NCBI GenBank assembly: GCA_034508935.3
Contig: CM067445.1
Span: 43,927,342 to 43,991,341, forward strand
Direction: 5' to 3'
DNA length: 64,000 bases
Source: Berghia stephanieae
Lineage: Eukaryota; Mollusca; Gastropoda; Nudibranchia; Aeolidiidae
Below are positions 20,574 to 32,035 of the stretch, piece by piece. Under the pieces are notes generated by a model. It made no database searches, was not told where the DNA came from, and saw only the letters and a program-made list of their open reading frames with translations. A program made the translations under genes and the position numbers. Numbering within the stretch: the stretch's first letter is position 1; each line of letters starts with the position of its first letter.

Positions 20574-20860
20574 GAGCAATATTCACTAGGTGTGCTCAAA
20601 GCGTATAACAAAGGGTCCCTAGCAAACAGCAACACGTAATATGTGTAAGACAAGACATGACATGACGCCTGCTAGGGGATGTTATAATGTTTTGTTTTAC
20701 ATCAGAGACAAATCTGCTTATGGCCAGGTACTCATATTGCACCTAAGTACTGTAAGATAATGTAGTAAAGGGCCTTTTTCAAGTGTTCAACTATGCAGTG
20801 CCTAGAGCGGGACACGAACCAGTACCTTCAGATCCGAAGGCGAGTGTCATTCCACAAATT
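20574..20860 (-). repeat. SINE-A, diverged
   Basis: It runs CAATATTCACTAGGTGTGCT, ACATGACGCCTGCTAGG, TTCAACTATGCAGTGCC, GATCCGAAGGCGAGTGTC in SINE-A reverse order. Confidence 0.85.
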
Positions 20861-20884
20861 ATGATATCCATGGTCAGTTATATA

Positions 20885-21180
20885 TAAAAACAAGTAGTCC
20901 CTTCGAGCCATGGGGCCCATGGAGCCGGAGTTAATCACGGTTTCTATAGCGGGAAACGAACAATAGCAATTGCTTGATACCCTTTGGATAGGACTCTTGT
21001 ATATTGCAAAGTACTTTCCGCCTTAACTAACATACCCAGCTACCCAATAACTGCTAGGCGGACCGGGGAAGGGGGGGGGGGGAAGCGAGACGTCAGAATA
21101 ATATCTCGACTTCACCCGGGATTGATTTGATCCCTTTGCATGTGAGGCGAATGCTCCTCCATCTGAACTATCAGGACTCC
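20885..21180 (-). repeat. SINE-B with an internal poly-G run
   Basis: The SINE-B body complement (GGAGCCGGAGTTAATCACGG, CAATAGCAATTGCTTGATAC, AAAGTACTTTCCGCC) is followed by a G run at 21068-21082 and a decayed head. Confidence 0.85.
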
Positions 21181-21429
21181 AATGGTCAGTTATGGGAGGG
21201 TTTTTTCCTCTTGTCTTCTTTTTGTTTTGAGTATTTATTTGCTTTTTATGTAAAGAATGGATCGTTTTTTTATGAATACCTTAATATTCAATTTAATGAA
21301 TGGACTATAACTACCAGCAGCTGCTGCTAGGGGGCGTAACTCTGAAAATTGAATTTTGTGACAAGTGCTCTCTTTGCCCTCGGAGTCTCCGGAGAGGAAA
21401 TTGGTGTTGTAGGCAGTGGCAGGCACCAA

Positions 21430-21600
21430 AAAAAAGTAATACTAAAAGCATTAAACAAAACAAAATGAATAAAAGTACTTCAAAAAGAAAATAAAAAGGA
21501 AAAGAAAAGAACAAAATTCCAAACACATAACTTTTAGAGCTCAAAACTCTTCTTCGGCCATTAAAACAAAACAATAAAAACATTAATACATGACTAAAAA
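21430..21600 (-). repeat. PLE-F repeat, diverged
   Basis: The minus strand reads GGCCGAAGAAGAGTTTTGAG at 21536-21560. The rest is A-rich and matches the flanks of the copy at 30075-30260. Confidence 0.5.
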
Positions 21601-21782
21601 TCTAGACACTGGTAGAGATATATTTGGCACGGCTGTCCGAAGGAAAGAAATCCTGATTGATTTTTTTTCTAATTTTGTTTTTTTTTGTCTTTTGTTGTTG
21701 TTGTTGTTTTTTTTTTTTTTTTTTTTTTTTTTTGTTTGTGGTATGACCAGAACTGCCTACTATTATAACAAATTCGTAGAAG

Positions 21783-21835
21783 CGATTTGAGTACGTGTAG
21801 TGGATATTGCCCTATATAAATGCCCAGGTTTATTA
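21783..21835 (+). repeat. SINE-A tail fragment
   Basis: GTGTAGTGGATATTGCCCTA and TATAAATGCCC are a bare 3' end. A second one (GCGCAATATCACGCTATATA) lies at 22100-22130. Confidence 0.65.
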
Positions 21836-22359
21836 AAAGGACCCACGTTTGTTCGTCGCTGATAGTAACCCGTTTTAGAGATTACAAATAGGTATCCGTC
21901 ATTAATCCTGAGTGACACCATTTTACTCATAGGTCAATGAAAAAAAAAAAAGAATGTTACTTTTATTTTTTTATTTCTCTATTTCAAAATATCTATCTTT
22001 TTTGTGTGCCGGTCGACATTTTAACAAATACCACATTCTTGCTCGACCGAGCTTAATTACTTTACATCTGGGAAAAAGAAATAAAAGAACATTCATTAGC
22101 GCAATATCACGCTATATAAAGGCTCAAGTATTTGTTGTTTGAAAAGACATCTAACTTCCGAACAATAATGTGTTTGTTTTCGGTCAATTCCTCACAAGGA
22201 AGACAACTCCCAGCCAACGTTTCCGGCAATTTACTTCCCCTTTTTAAAAATCGTTCAAATTACTTCCCATTTTTATAAAATGTTCACTGAATTTCGGGGT
22301 TAACTTGAACAAAGATTTAACTATCACGAACCTCTTACGAGCGTACACACACACTCCCA

Positions 22360-22470
22360 GAGTCTCTCTCCTCTCTCTTTTCTCTCTCTCTTCTCTCTCT
22401 CGCTCTTTCTCTTTGTCACTTTCTCTCTCTCTTCTCTCTCTTCTTCTTCTAATTTTCTTTCTATATATTT
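22360..22470. repeat. (TC)n tract
   Basis: An interrupted CT-rich run. Confidence 0.9.
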
Positions 22471-22743
22471 ATCTTTTTCTTTAATTCTTCCAACGCGCGT
22501 GCGCGCTGTCTACTCAAAATCTGTCTACCTATCTATTTATTTATGTATCTATCTCTCTAGTCCTCCCTCTTTTCTACATCTATCCTTTTATCCCATGTAT
22601 TGTACGATATAAACATCTTAAAGAATAACAATAACAACTACCATTATTTATTAAAACAAACAACAAAACATAAGAAAAAAGTAAAATTAGACAACCAGCA
22701 TTGCCTATGCTATTTATTCCCATGATTCAAAATAACATCAATC

Positions 22744-22952
22744 AATAGATAGAATGAAGTTGGCGTAACTCGGGTCTTTGTTATTGTTTGTTTTTTGGGG
22801 TTTTTTGTTTTGTTTTATTGCCATCCGGGTTTATGAATAATTTTCACTAAACTGTATTAACTGTTCAAGTTTACACATCTTTTGGGTGTTGGTCCGTTAT
22901 ACTTCCGGATTGCAATTGTTTGAGCTTCTTAGCCAAGCGCAAACTATCTATA
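22744..22952 (+). mobile_element. T1 MITE
   Basis: It starts ATAGATAGAATGAAGTTGGC and ends AGCGCAAACTATCTATA, with a G/T-rich expansion before the CCATCCGGGTTTATG block. Confidence 0.85.
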
Positions 22953-23127
22953 ATAACCATCCCATTTCATTTTCGAGTGATTTCAACACAAGTTTGCACA
23001 GATCAACATTTCGTGACAATGTGAACACCAGAGAGCTGATAACTGTTTTGTTTCGTGACTGCTTGACAATTGGAAAAAAAAAAAAAATAAATAAATAAAT
23101 AAATAAATAGATAAATAAATTAGCCAC

Positions 23128-23389
23128 TTAACCCTTTCCTTGCCAACTATGGGAAAATTGTCACATTTGTTACGATGCAACCAACAATTTTCCCATTCTG
23201 ATTTATTTACTTCAACACGAAATTTAAATAATTATTTTTAATTAAAGCTTTGACACTGTCTGGTAGAAGAAGCAATTTTTATGGAATATACATGTTGCTT
23301 TTCTGTTTATGAAGGAAGAATCTATTTTTGTGGTGGGAGGTTGGAATTTCCGGGAAAATTCTGAAAATGACTGGTAAGGAGAGGATTAA
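23128..23389. mobile_element. PB-A MITE
   Basis: TTAACCCTTTCCTTGCC at the left and GGTAAGGAGAGGATTAA at the right, with TTAA on both sides. The interior (ACATTTGTTACGATGCAACC, TGACACTGTCTGGTAG) matches 33422-33702. Confidence 0.85.
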
Positions 23390-23428
23390 TATTACGTGAT
23401 CATTCGCCTCAAAACGCCTATATAAATA

Positions 23429-23588
23429 TAGTTATTGCTTTTGGCAATCTGCGTTAATGAGTAATTCTCATTAAACTGTATTAACCAGACTATATACGTC
23501 CATGGTTACACACAGTTTTGTGTGTTGGTCCGTTATACTTCCGGATGGCAATGTTGTGAGCTTCTAAGCCACGCGCATACTATCTATA
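23429..23588 (+). mobile_element. T1 MITE, left end shortened
   Basis: It begins TATAGTTATTGC, having lost about 30 bp after the left end, and finishes CGCGCATACTATCTATA. Confidence 0.8.
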
Positions 23589-23803
23589 TTTGAGTGATGG
23601 TACTTGTAGATACTAGAGTGCTCGATAATATTAAATTAGAGCAAACTGGAATAGATCAACAACGAAATACGGATTTATCGTCAGACAAAGAAGTGCGACC
23701 AGCACTGAAACAATCGTCCTGACGAAATACAATGACAATGTGAGTGTCCTTTTTTATATTATAGACGTCTAATGTTAAAAACTGGACGTAAAATAATACA
23801 ACC

Positions 23804-24010
23804 AAGCAGGCTCTCGAATGGAACCCACAGGGCAAGAGGAAACGGGGTCGTCCAAAATAGACTTGGAGGAGAAGCCTTCTCCGAGATTTGAGCGTCTCCT
23901 ATCTTACCTGGAGTGAGGCAAAGGTCTGTGCCAAGGACAGAAGAAGATGGAAGAGTGCTTTTGAGGCCCTATTATGGTCCTCCAGGAGTCGAGGCATAAG
24001 TCATATGTAA
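23804..24010 (+). pseudogene. LINE C-terminal fragment
   Basis: A 69-codon frame reads KQALEWNPQGKRKRGRPK, one stop, then TWRRSLLRDLSVSYLTW and EAKVCAKDRRRWKSAFEAL, ending at TAA 24008-24010. The pattern W-x-P-x-GKRxRGRP...TWRR...A-x-DRxxW is the common C-terminal end of invertebrate non-LTR retrotransposons. No reverse transcriptase part precedes it, and the in-frame stop shows decay. It is not the L2 type found at 47-50 kb. Confidence 0.75.
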
Positions 24011-24194
24011 GTCAAAATAAAAAATAAATACCTACCTACTTGTTAGACAATTCCGTGACAGCTTAGCGCAGTTTGTTTCTTTGGATAGTTGTAAAACATT
24101 GGTAGACAATGGCGTGGCTACTGAATTATCGACACAGACGTCTATTAAAACAACTGTGATGGATAAGACATGGATTTCTATCACTTTCTTTCGC

Positions 24195-24720
<526 letters not shown>

Positions 24721-25136
24721 CTACCCCTACCAACCAGTCTACATATTATATAAATATACCACCGATAGGACTTAATAGTTACGCAATCGCCGTAACAATA
24801 CTGAAATAACACCACAAATAAACAACAACTATAAATTTCATCTAATATTTATTATCTTGGCATTTCAGTTTTATACTAACAATCATAGTAACCATCAGTC
24901 TGGTCATTATTTTTTGATACACCCTGTCGAGAGTCATTATCTGCCAGTATCCTTCACTCAAAATAACTATGGTAGGGGGTTACTAAAAAGTATTGAGTTT
25001 GAAAACTGGATGGAATAATTTGATGATGGGTTATGATTATCGATTTGCTGCGTGATTACGTGACGCTATCTAGATAGCACCGATGTTGTGCGTTTAGTTT
25101 TTTTGTTTGTTTTTTTAAATCATAACATTCCCCCAG

Positions 25137-25210
25137 TCGGATATAGAATGCACGAAGTTGACGTCACTCAGGTCGGCGTTGTTGTTGTTTTAGCCAGCCA
25201 TTTTTATTTT
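25137..25210 (+). mobile_element. T1/T2 5' fragment
   Basis: ATATAGAATGCACGAAGTTG and ACGTCACTCAGGTC are present; the rest of the element is missing where a SINE-C fragment begins. Confidence 0.6.
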
Positions 25211-25223
25211 TTTTGGTAGGTCT

Positions 25224-25332
25224 CACGAGGACGAGGTGACTTGCTCAAGGCCACACTAACCTACACGGGTGATCGAACTCGGTGCCTTGCGGGTACGAAG
25301 CAAAGAGCATACCGCTGAGCCACCCTGGCCCT
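25224..25332 (-). repeat. SINE-C, 3' truncated
   Basis: The core complement (GAGGTGACTTGCTCAAGGCC) and head complement (GGGTACGAAGCAAAGAGC, GAGCCACCCTGG) remain. Confidence 0.8.
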
Positions 25333-25432
25333 TGATGGCCTCGGTGGCCCAGAACTCAGAACTATTGAGGATATTTTTTTAAATTATTGGTGGGGAGGGG
25401 GGGTGGTGGTGAGGGAAACATTAATTTATACT

Positions 25433-25520
25433 TATAACCCCCCCCCCCCCCGCCCCCACCCCCCAATAAAAAAACAAACAAAAAAAAAAAACAAAAAACC
25501 AAACAAACAAAAAAACACAC
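25433..25520. repeat. Poly-C and A-rich tract
   Basis: A C run of 14 or so at 25437-25451 is followed by C-rich and AAAC-rich sequence. Confidence 0.9.
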
Positions 25521-25649
25521 ACACATACACATATACACATACACACTCTGACATAAACACACCACGCACAAAATATAAAGAAAAGAAAAAAACCCAAAAA
25601 TATTTTTAAAACCCTGGTGAGGGAAAGTTATTTTTAAAAAAGTACTTGG

Positions 25650-25791
25650 ACCTCGCACGGTTCGCAAGTTTGAAAGTTTTTGACAAGATGAGGGTCATTT
25701 AAATCAATCGATACTCGAAGGATGGGTTTTCTGACCAAATTTATTAAATATGTGCCAATGTCTTTCCAAGGTACGACAGTAAATTCGATAA
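25650..25791. mobile_element. PAL MITE, right arm
   Basis: AAGTTTGAAAGTTTTTGAC, GGGTCATTTAAATCAATCG and TTTCCAAGGTACGACAG are present; the left arm is lost. Confidence 0.75.
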
Positions 25792-25841
25792 TTTTGATAT
25801 AATACTATTTTACTATCGTTATTACATTAATAATAAAAATA

Positions 25842-26127
25842 ATTGAGCTTTTATATAGAGCAATATCCACTGAACGTGCTCAAAGAGCTTTACAAGGGGT
25901 CCCTGGCCAACAGCAACGCTTAACATTAAGGGACACGAAGCCTGTTAGGCGATATTACAATTTTTTTTTCGGACAGAGACAACGCTGTTAAGGGCCAGGT
26001 ACTCATTTACACTTGAGTACGGTGAGAGAATATGAGCAAAGAGCCTTTCCAAGGACTCAACTATGCGCCGAACGAAGCTCGAACCCACGACCTTCCGATC
26101 CGAAAGCGAGTGCCATACCACTAGACT
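25842..26127 (-). repeat. SINE-A, complete
   Basis: TTGAGCTTTTATATAGAGC, CAACAGCAACGCTTAACAT, GGCCAGGTACTCATTTACAC, CGATCCGAAAGCGAGTGCC. It has a clean 3' end and a head cut just before its first bases. Confidence 0.9.
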
Positions 26128-26223
26128 TATTAAGATGTGAACAAGATGCCTTATCATCTTTCTTAAATCTTATTTTGGTACCAAACCAAGGTGCACGTTT
26201 TGGCAGGTCTGATAGCCGAACGC

Positions 26224-26530
26224 AATACGCTTCAACAGTCGTAGCGTCACTTCCCTCGTAATGACGCATGGTAACTTAATAACTGGTTCTAAACTATCGG
26301 AACAATGGCGGACGCCCTTATGAAATATTTCTCCGACGAGCATAAAAGGTATACGGAGGGGAAAAACATTATAAAGCTGATCATGTTTTGACTTTCACAC
26401 ATTCTGATAACAAAAGATATTATGAAAAGTTATATCCGGCATGAATACTAAAAAGTGCCAATTTTCTTTGTTTAGAACCAAGATGGCCGCCGTTGCTGGG
26501 CGACGTGACATCAGACTATTGAATCCAATT
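26224..26530 (+). mobile_element. E5 element, complete
   Basis: About 307 bp. The left end AATACGCTTCAACAGTCG and the complement of the right end, AATTGGATTCAATAGTCTG, are imperfect inverted repeats that both continue to GTCAC. The same element stands reversed at 45583-45891 with the same limits. No ORF of note, so it is a non-autonomous DNA element of unknown group. Confidence 0.75.
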
Positions 26531-26599
26531 ACATTACGGGCTTGTTGAAATGGGCAATATTTTGCTTTGGTTTGAGATTTGTTGTTTTTTGTTTGTTTT

Positions 26600-26663
26600 T
26601 TTCCATTGCAACAATGAGACCGTGACTAGTTGGGTTATCAGACTTGCAAATAGGTACACGTCG
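26600..26663 (+). mobile_element. M4 MITE fragment
   Basis: TTATCAGACTTGCAAATAGG and TACACGTCG match the M4 end. Confidence 0.55.
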
Positions 26664-28525
26664 CATCAAACATATTCATTCTTGGACTCGATGACATCAC
26701 CACATGCCGTCCCTACATTTATCCAGCCATCTGTCATAAACAATATCATTTCGAAATACGAAATGCACTCATTTTGGGTTAAAAACATCATTTATCTTAA
26801 AACTAAAAAAAAAAGATAAATAAAAAAGGAAACTTAGAGAAGCAAACAAAGAAAAAAAAAATCATCCATTATCGAAATATTTTAACGGTCGTGTTTTAAT
26901 GGCGACTCTTGTGTACCCGACATCTATTTCCTGTCTGGCTATTAGACAGCTCTGCCCATGCGTACAAACCACGTGGGACGACCTATCCTCCATTGTTTTC
27001 AAGTATATTAAAAAACTAGGCTAGAAGTAACGGCACACTTTTTCTTTTTCGTTTTTTGATAATGCAAAAATGACAGAATGGTATTGGAAGCAATTTGTTC
27101 TAGAGGACTCGCGATCTATTTAGAGGCTTAGCTGTTTGACAGTCAGTTTTATTTCACGAGCTCTTGAGTTTTATTTATTTATCTTTATTTTCATTTATTC
27201 ATTTTATTATAATTTTTTTTGTTTGTCAAAACATCAATCACGATAAAATACTAGATTGGGGGGAAGGGGATGGTGAGGGGGTGGGGTGGCTTAAATCTGA
27301 CATAATTTTTCTTGTGACACCACCAGAAGAAAAAGAAAAAGAAATAAAAATTCATTTTTTATTACCATCAAATGTTATCTTGAAAAATACTACCGGTGAT
27401 CCATTGCTACGATTTTGTATTATTTCAGAATGAGTTGGACAGAGAAAAGCGAATGTTATGTGAGCCATCGCCTCTAAGCGGTAACATGTCAGGAAAACAA
27501 AATGCCAATAATGAATTTTAATATCAAAATCACTAGACGTGCGAAATGTTAGGTTTTGTCATTTCAACAAACTGTCGTATCTGTCCCACCAGTCTGTTAT
27601 CAAACAAGAAATGAAATGTATCATATTAATCGACCGAGTAACAGAGGGTTTTACAGACTGGCCATTTGCAGAATGCCACTCTGGTTTTCTGAACGTTGTA
27701 ACTTTAAGCTCAATTCTATTTATCTAGTTTATTTTTATATATAACACCAAATTCCCTTGATGGGTTACATAATTTCACAACTGTGCAACATGCAAATTAT
27801 TGTAAAATTTACTTCGCCATAAAAATTTCAAACGGTTTTACTTAATTTCTGAAAGAAAAGAATACGATATTTTCGACGTTGCGCATGTTTTTTTTTTTTT
27901 TTTTGTATTTTTTTTATTTTGTTTTGTTTTTTTTGTTTTTTTTTTTTTTTATTGTTTGTTGGTTTTTATTTTTCGGAACGACAAAGCGGGGTCAATATAA
28001 AACTATTTAATGCACAATCTTGTAGATGCACAGCCCCTCGCAAAGGTTAGAGACCAATGGGTGGAATTAGTCAATTGAATAAGAGAACCTGCCGAGGCTT
28101 CCCAGTCGGTTGATTAGAAGGCCTACGGCAATAATATATCTGTAAGTCAATCCACAAATCAGAGAATTTTTACAAGCCTGTTAAGGAAAATATAAAATAC
28201 AATAATCTTGTCACCTAGGCAATGTTAAGATCGTTCCAATATTTCTAAACCTTCTTCCCGAATCTAGCGCGAATTTCCGGTCTGAAATTACCACTTCCGT
28301 TTTGTCCAAACCAACAAGATTATAGGTATTTTGGACTAATCTCTAGTGAGAATGCTACTTACTCGGGACTCTCGTCGAGGGCAGGACACTTAACGGATGG
28401 ATTAACTATAGGATAGTGTCACAAACAAGTTTAGACACCACGTGATTCCATACAATAATTATAAAAGTAGACAATTTAAGAATAGCAGCTGGTCGAATAC
28501 TTGGCGAATACCTACAGACTTACAC
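26664..28525. other. No gene seen; unassigned
   Basis: It holds a T-rich tract at 27890-27960 but no microsatellite array or repeat that I can match. Open frames at 27164, 27539 and 27556 lack any recognisable domain. GC-richer patches at 26890-26990 and 28250-28310 might be unique sequence. Confidence 0.45.
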
Positions 28526-28527
28526 AA

Positions 28528-28575
28528 TTTCAGACTTGAGAATTTCTATAAAGCGCAATGTCCATAAACGGTATT
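28528..28575 (-). repeat. SINE-A tail fragment
   Basis: GAGAATTTCTATAAAGCGCA and ATGTCCATAAACGG resemble the SINE-A end in reverse. Confidence 0.5.
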
Positions 28576-29060
28576 ATGCAGGAATTAATCCGACTTCGAA
28601 AGTCCAATTTAGAAAGATTCTGATTAGAAAATTGAACGTTGAGTCTTTTGCAATGCAAAATAGGGTATTTATTCTAACAAAGTGACATTTACTCTAAGTT
28701 ACATATTCCATTGCCATCATATTACAATTCATCGGGACATAATACCGAATTTATAATTTTTAAATTCTTTTTTTAATTTTTTTTTGTTTTTGGTTTTTGT
28801 CTTACTTTTTTTTTTCTCTCTCATTTTTATCACATTTTAAGATGCAAACCTGATTCGTCGAAAATCAATCATTTATTTTTTCTCTGAGAAAATGATTTCC
28901 CCCGATACCGCTATGTGACAACTGGTCACATCATATTTGCTTTAAATCTTAATTTGCAGCGTCTAATAAAATCAAGTACGAATATCTCGATATATATTTT
29001 TTCAGTGGAGTTATCCAAATAGTCGCATTCACACAGCACAACACCCACGCGCTCAAAACG
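28576..29060. other. No gene seen
   Basis: AT-rich with T-rich tracts at 28765-28815. Confidence 0.5.
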
Positions 29061-29065
29061 CAAAA

Positions 29066-29067
<2 letters not shown>

Positions 29068-29117
<50 letters not shown>

Positions 29118-29136
29118 ACTCACACCCACACACACA
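29068..29136. repeat. (TC)n-(AC)n microsatellite
   Basis: A short CT run is followed by CA repeats. Confidence 0.95.
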
Positions 29137-29369
29137 ATCGCGTGTACAGTGTAAACACCGAGGCATTTAATATTCAAATTGTGCAATCAGATTCTATATC
29201 ATTGTCAACAATGCTGGATGACCGAGTTACCTATTTTTTTTCTATTGACCCAAGAGTTGTCAGATTGTATTACTAATGCCTGAGTACACCAAACCGTGTG
29301 ATTCTGCCGGAAGTGGAAGTTTTTTCCCCCTTCAAACATCGGTCTATTAAAACTGTCGGCAGTTTCTAG

Positions 29370-30066
29370 CAGAGTTGCCAGTTTGGCATTTTAAATGCCA
29401 GATTCCAAAAATCTGGCATTTTTGAAAACCGTTTGGCATTAGAAAAATCATTTGGCATTTGGCATTTTCATTTGGCATTTTCTTTTCTTGTATATTATAC
29501 TTCAAATGACACCTTTCTAAACGCGTAAAAACAAATCTCTTCACATCGGAAAACTTTGCTATTAAAACTCACACCCTGAACTAGCCCTGCCTCCCTCAGA
29601 TATTCACTCAAATTCAGCCCTCGACAAGTATCCTCGTAAGTTTTCTGGGAATCTCCTGCAAAACTCGTGTATATTTGCGTCATGGTCGCCTGTTAACTTT
29701 TAACTCTGTTCGTTAGGGTGGTCTGATTTTACAGCATCCAATGATTTCACTCCTTTACGTATTTACCTTTCATGTTAATGTATTTCTTTTCATTCTTAAA
29801 ATCCAACCGTGGTGTAGTGGTTTAGCACTCCACTTAGTAGTCAGTAAGTAAAAAATTACCCCAACAGGAAATTTAGTATAATTCAAAAAAAAAAAAAAGA
29901 AGATAAAACACGCAAGCCACCAGGATATGATAGTAAATTGTCTATCAAAAGTGAGTAGTTTTCTTAGTGGGGGTGGGAGTCAACAGACTTTGGCATTTTT
30001 TTGAGTGTTTTGGCATTTTTTGAGTCTTCCCCTGGCATTTTGTTGAAAAATAATCTGGCAACCCTG
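29370..30066. mobile_element. hAT-type non-autonomous transposon
   Basis: The ends are CAGAGTTGCCAG and CTGGCAACCCTG (inverted, one mismatch). An exact 8-bp duplication GTTTCTAG flanks it at 29362-29369 and 30067-30074. Eight-base duplication with CAG-starting ends is the hAT signature. The 697-bp interior has no transposase. TGGCATT occurs six times in direct orientation near the left end and three times near the right end, like subterminal binding sites. A tRNA-like scrap (CCGTGGTGTAGTGGTTTAGC) sits at 29807. It is inserted in a PLE-F repeat. Confidence 0.9.
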
Positions 30067-30074
30067 GTTTCTAG

Positions 30075-30260
30075 CACCATTTGATAGTGAAATTGATACT
30101 AGGCTGCTTGAAGCTGTGGACTGTAAAACGTAATGAACAAAAATGAATATATCAGCTTAAAAAAAGAACTTTTGTTCTTTACCAAACAAGGAACGTTTCG
30201 AGCTCAAACCCTTCTTCAGCCAACAATAAAAAACATTACAGACATAAATACATAAATAAA
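30075..30260 (-). repeat. PLE-F repeat with a hammerhead-like motif
   Basis: On the minus strand, GGCTGAAGAAGGGTTTGAGC then TCGAAACGTTCC lies at 30190-30222. C-U-G-A-A-G-A followed by a short stem and GAAAC keeps all invariant hammerhead core bases (position 7 is free). Nearby CTGCTTGAAGCTGTGGACTG recurs inverted at 46170-46195. Confidence 0.6.
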
Positions 30261-30579
30261 TGCTATTCTTCTTCTTATTATTAATAGAAATATTATATTT
30301 GTTTGATTACTGTTGGTGTAAATATAGGTTAAATGGAATTTTTTTATATATAGGAAATAACGGTATTTTTGATAGCCAATATACTATACTCCTATGGAAT
30401 TATGCCTAGGGTCGGATTTATTCACAAGCGGTACCAAAATAACGACGAAAGAAAGACCGTTCTTTAGGTATAGCTTTCATTTGTGTTTGCGGGAGTTAAG
30501 GTCCAGAAATCATTTTATAATAATGAAATATGAGGAAAAGACTTTATATTATTTTTCAGCTTCGAAAATTGTTTGTTTC

Positions 30580-30683
30580 CGTGTTTTTAATGGCTTTACC
30601 GCGCTTATGACACATGTTTTGTTTTATATCTCTGTAAAACGCTTAGAGTCTGTGACAACGGGGTGAAGCGCTATATAAATGCC

Positions 30684-30690
<7 letters not shown>
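30580..30690 (+). repeat. L2-type LINE 3' end
   Basis: CTGTAAAACGCTTAGAGTC, then GAAGCGCTATATAAATGCC, then (TTA)n. It matches the 3' end of the LINE at 50.4 kb (AAGCGCTTAGAGTCTGG, AGCGCTATATAAG). No coding part could be read upstream. Confidence 0.75.
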
Positions 30691-30758
<68 letters not shown>

Positions 30759-30790
30759 CATCATCATCATCATAATTATTATTATTATCT
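30687..30790. repeat. (TTA)n array
   Basis: A TTA tract with a short TCA part; it is the expanded LINE tail. Confidence 0.95.
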
Positions 30791-30911
30791 TAACATTCTT
30801 AAAAGCAATCACTGTTATTTTTTAATTTGTCTATTAAGCATAGCATTCAATCAAAAAAATAAAATTCTAACTTAGTGAAAAGACAAAACCATATTCTCGA
30901 CTAAAATTTGA

Positions 30912-31205
30912 AATTGAGCTTTTATATAGCGCAATATCCACTAAACGTGCTCAAAGAGCTTTACGAGTTCTCCCTAGCCAACAGCAAAACTTCTAGGACT
31001 GGACATGACACACGTAAGGCGATATGCCATTTTTTTCGAACAGAAACAACTTTGTTAACGGCCAGGTACTCATTTTACACCTGAGTACGGTGAGCGAATG
31101 TGAGTAAAGAAACGTTTCCAAGGACTCAGCTATGCGTCGATCAAGTCTAGAGTCCAGGACCTTACCATCCGAAAGCGAGTGCCATAGCACAAGACCACAT
31201 AGCCG
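30912..31205 (-). repeat. SINE-A, complete
   Basis: From TTGAGCTTTTATATAGCGC to ACAAGACCACATAGCCGC, all parts are in order; the B-box is mutated (AGTCTAGAGTCC). Confidence 0.9.
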
Positions 31206-31678
31206 CAAGTGTATCTCATAGCCATATTATATAACAAAATGTCAGTTTTTAGATTACCGGGCTGTCTGTTGAAATATCCAAATATGACAAGACACTCCTT
31301 AGAACATTAACAGATCTTTCCCAAGACAAACTTTTGTCCAAATAAAAATCGATTTTTTGACAAATAACGTCAAAAGTTCAACGTCCGGATTTGCCTGTCA
31401 AAAACGGATGTCACAATCTTCCATTTTATTACCCAGTATCAGTTCCATATCCGGTCAACATTTTCACCGGAAATGGAAATCGGATATCGGGTATTTGTCA
31501 AATTGGTTGACGGGATATCATGTCGTATTAACTCATTAAAGGTGAGATTGACCTTATTTCAAAATATTATTGTGAAGTGTTCCACATGTCGGTTGAAACA
31601 CGTCTGAGATTTGGCTAATAAGGTGGGATTTTTTAACCTTCATATAACAAATAAGGATTTTCCACTAATGGTATGATA

Positions 31679-31842
31679 CGACGTGCATTTATATGCAGCT
31701 TGATTAAACCCATTTCCTTATGGGCTTATTGCTGTAATGGAAATCTTTTTTTTTTAAATGACGCAAAATATTGTCCATTATAACAATATTAAACTAGGCC
31801 CATAAGTGGGTTCGGATGTCAGACCTGCATATGTGCAAGTCG
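31679..31842. mobile_element. M4 MITE, complete
   Basis: Left CGACGTGCATTTATATGCAG and right CTGCATATGTGCAAGTCG are inverted. The interior (AATGGAAATC, AACAATATTAAACTAGGCCC) matches 33101 and 46555. Confidence 0.8.
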
Positions 31843-31892
31843 ATATGATAGTTTGTTCATTTGCACTTTAAACATTTTAGATTTTTTTTTTG

Positions 31893-32035
31893 GTTGTAAT
31901 ATTGTAATATCGCAATACATGCGTCATGTCTTGTCCTACGTGTTAAGTGTTGCTGTCAGCTAGGGACATCTTGTAAAGCGCCTTTGACTACGTTTAGATG
32001 ATTTTTAAAACTCTTTATAAATGCTCTAAGCAAGG
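31893..32035 (+). repeat. SINE-A 3' half
   Basis: GTAATATCGCAATACATGCG, CATGTCTTGTCCTACGTG, GTAAAGCGCCTTTGACTACG in order; the head is missing. Confidence 0.75.
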
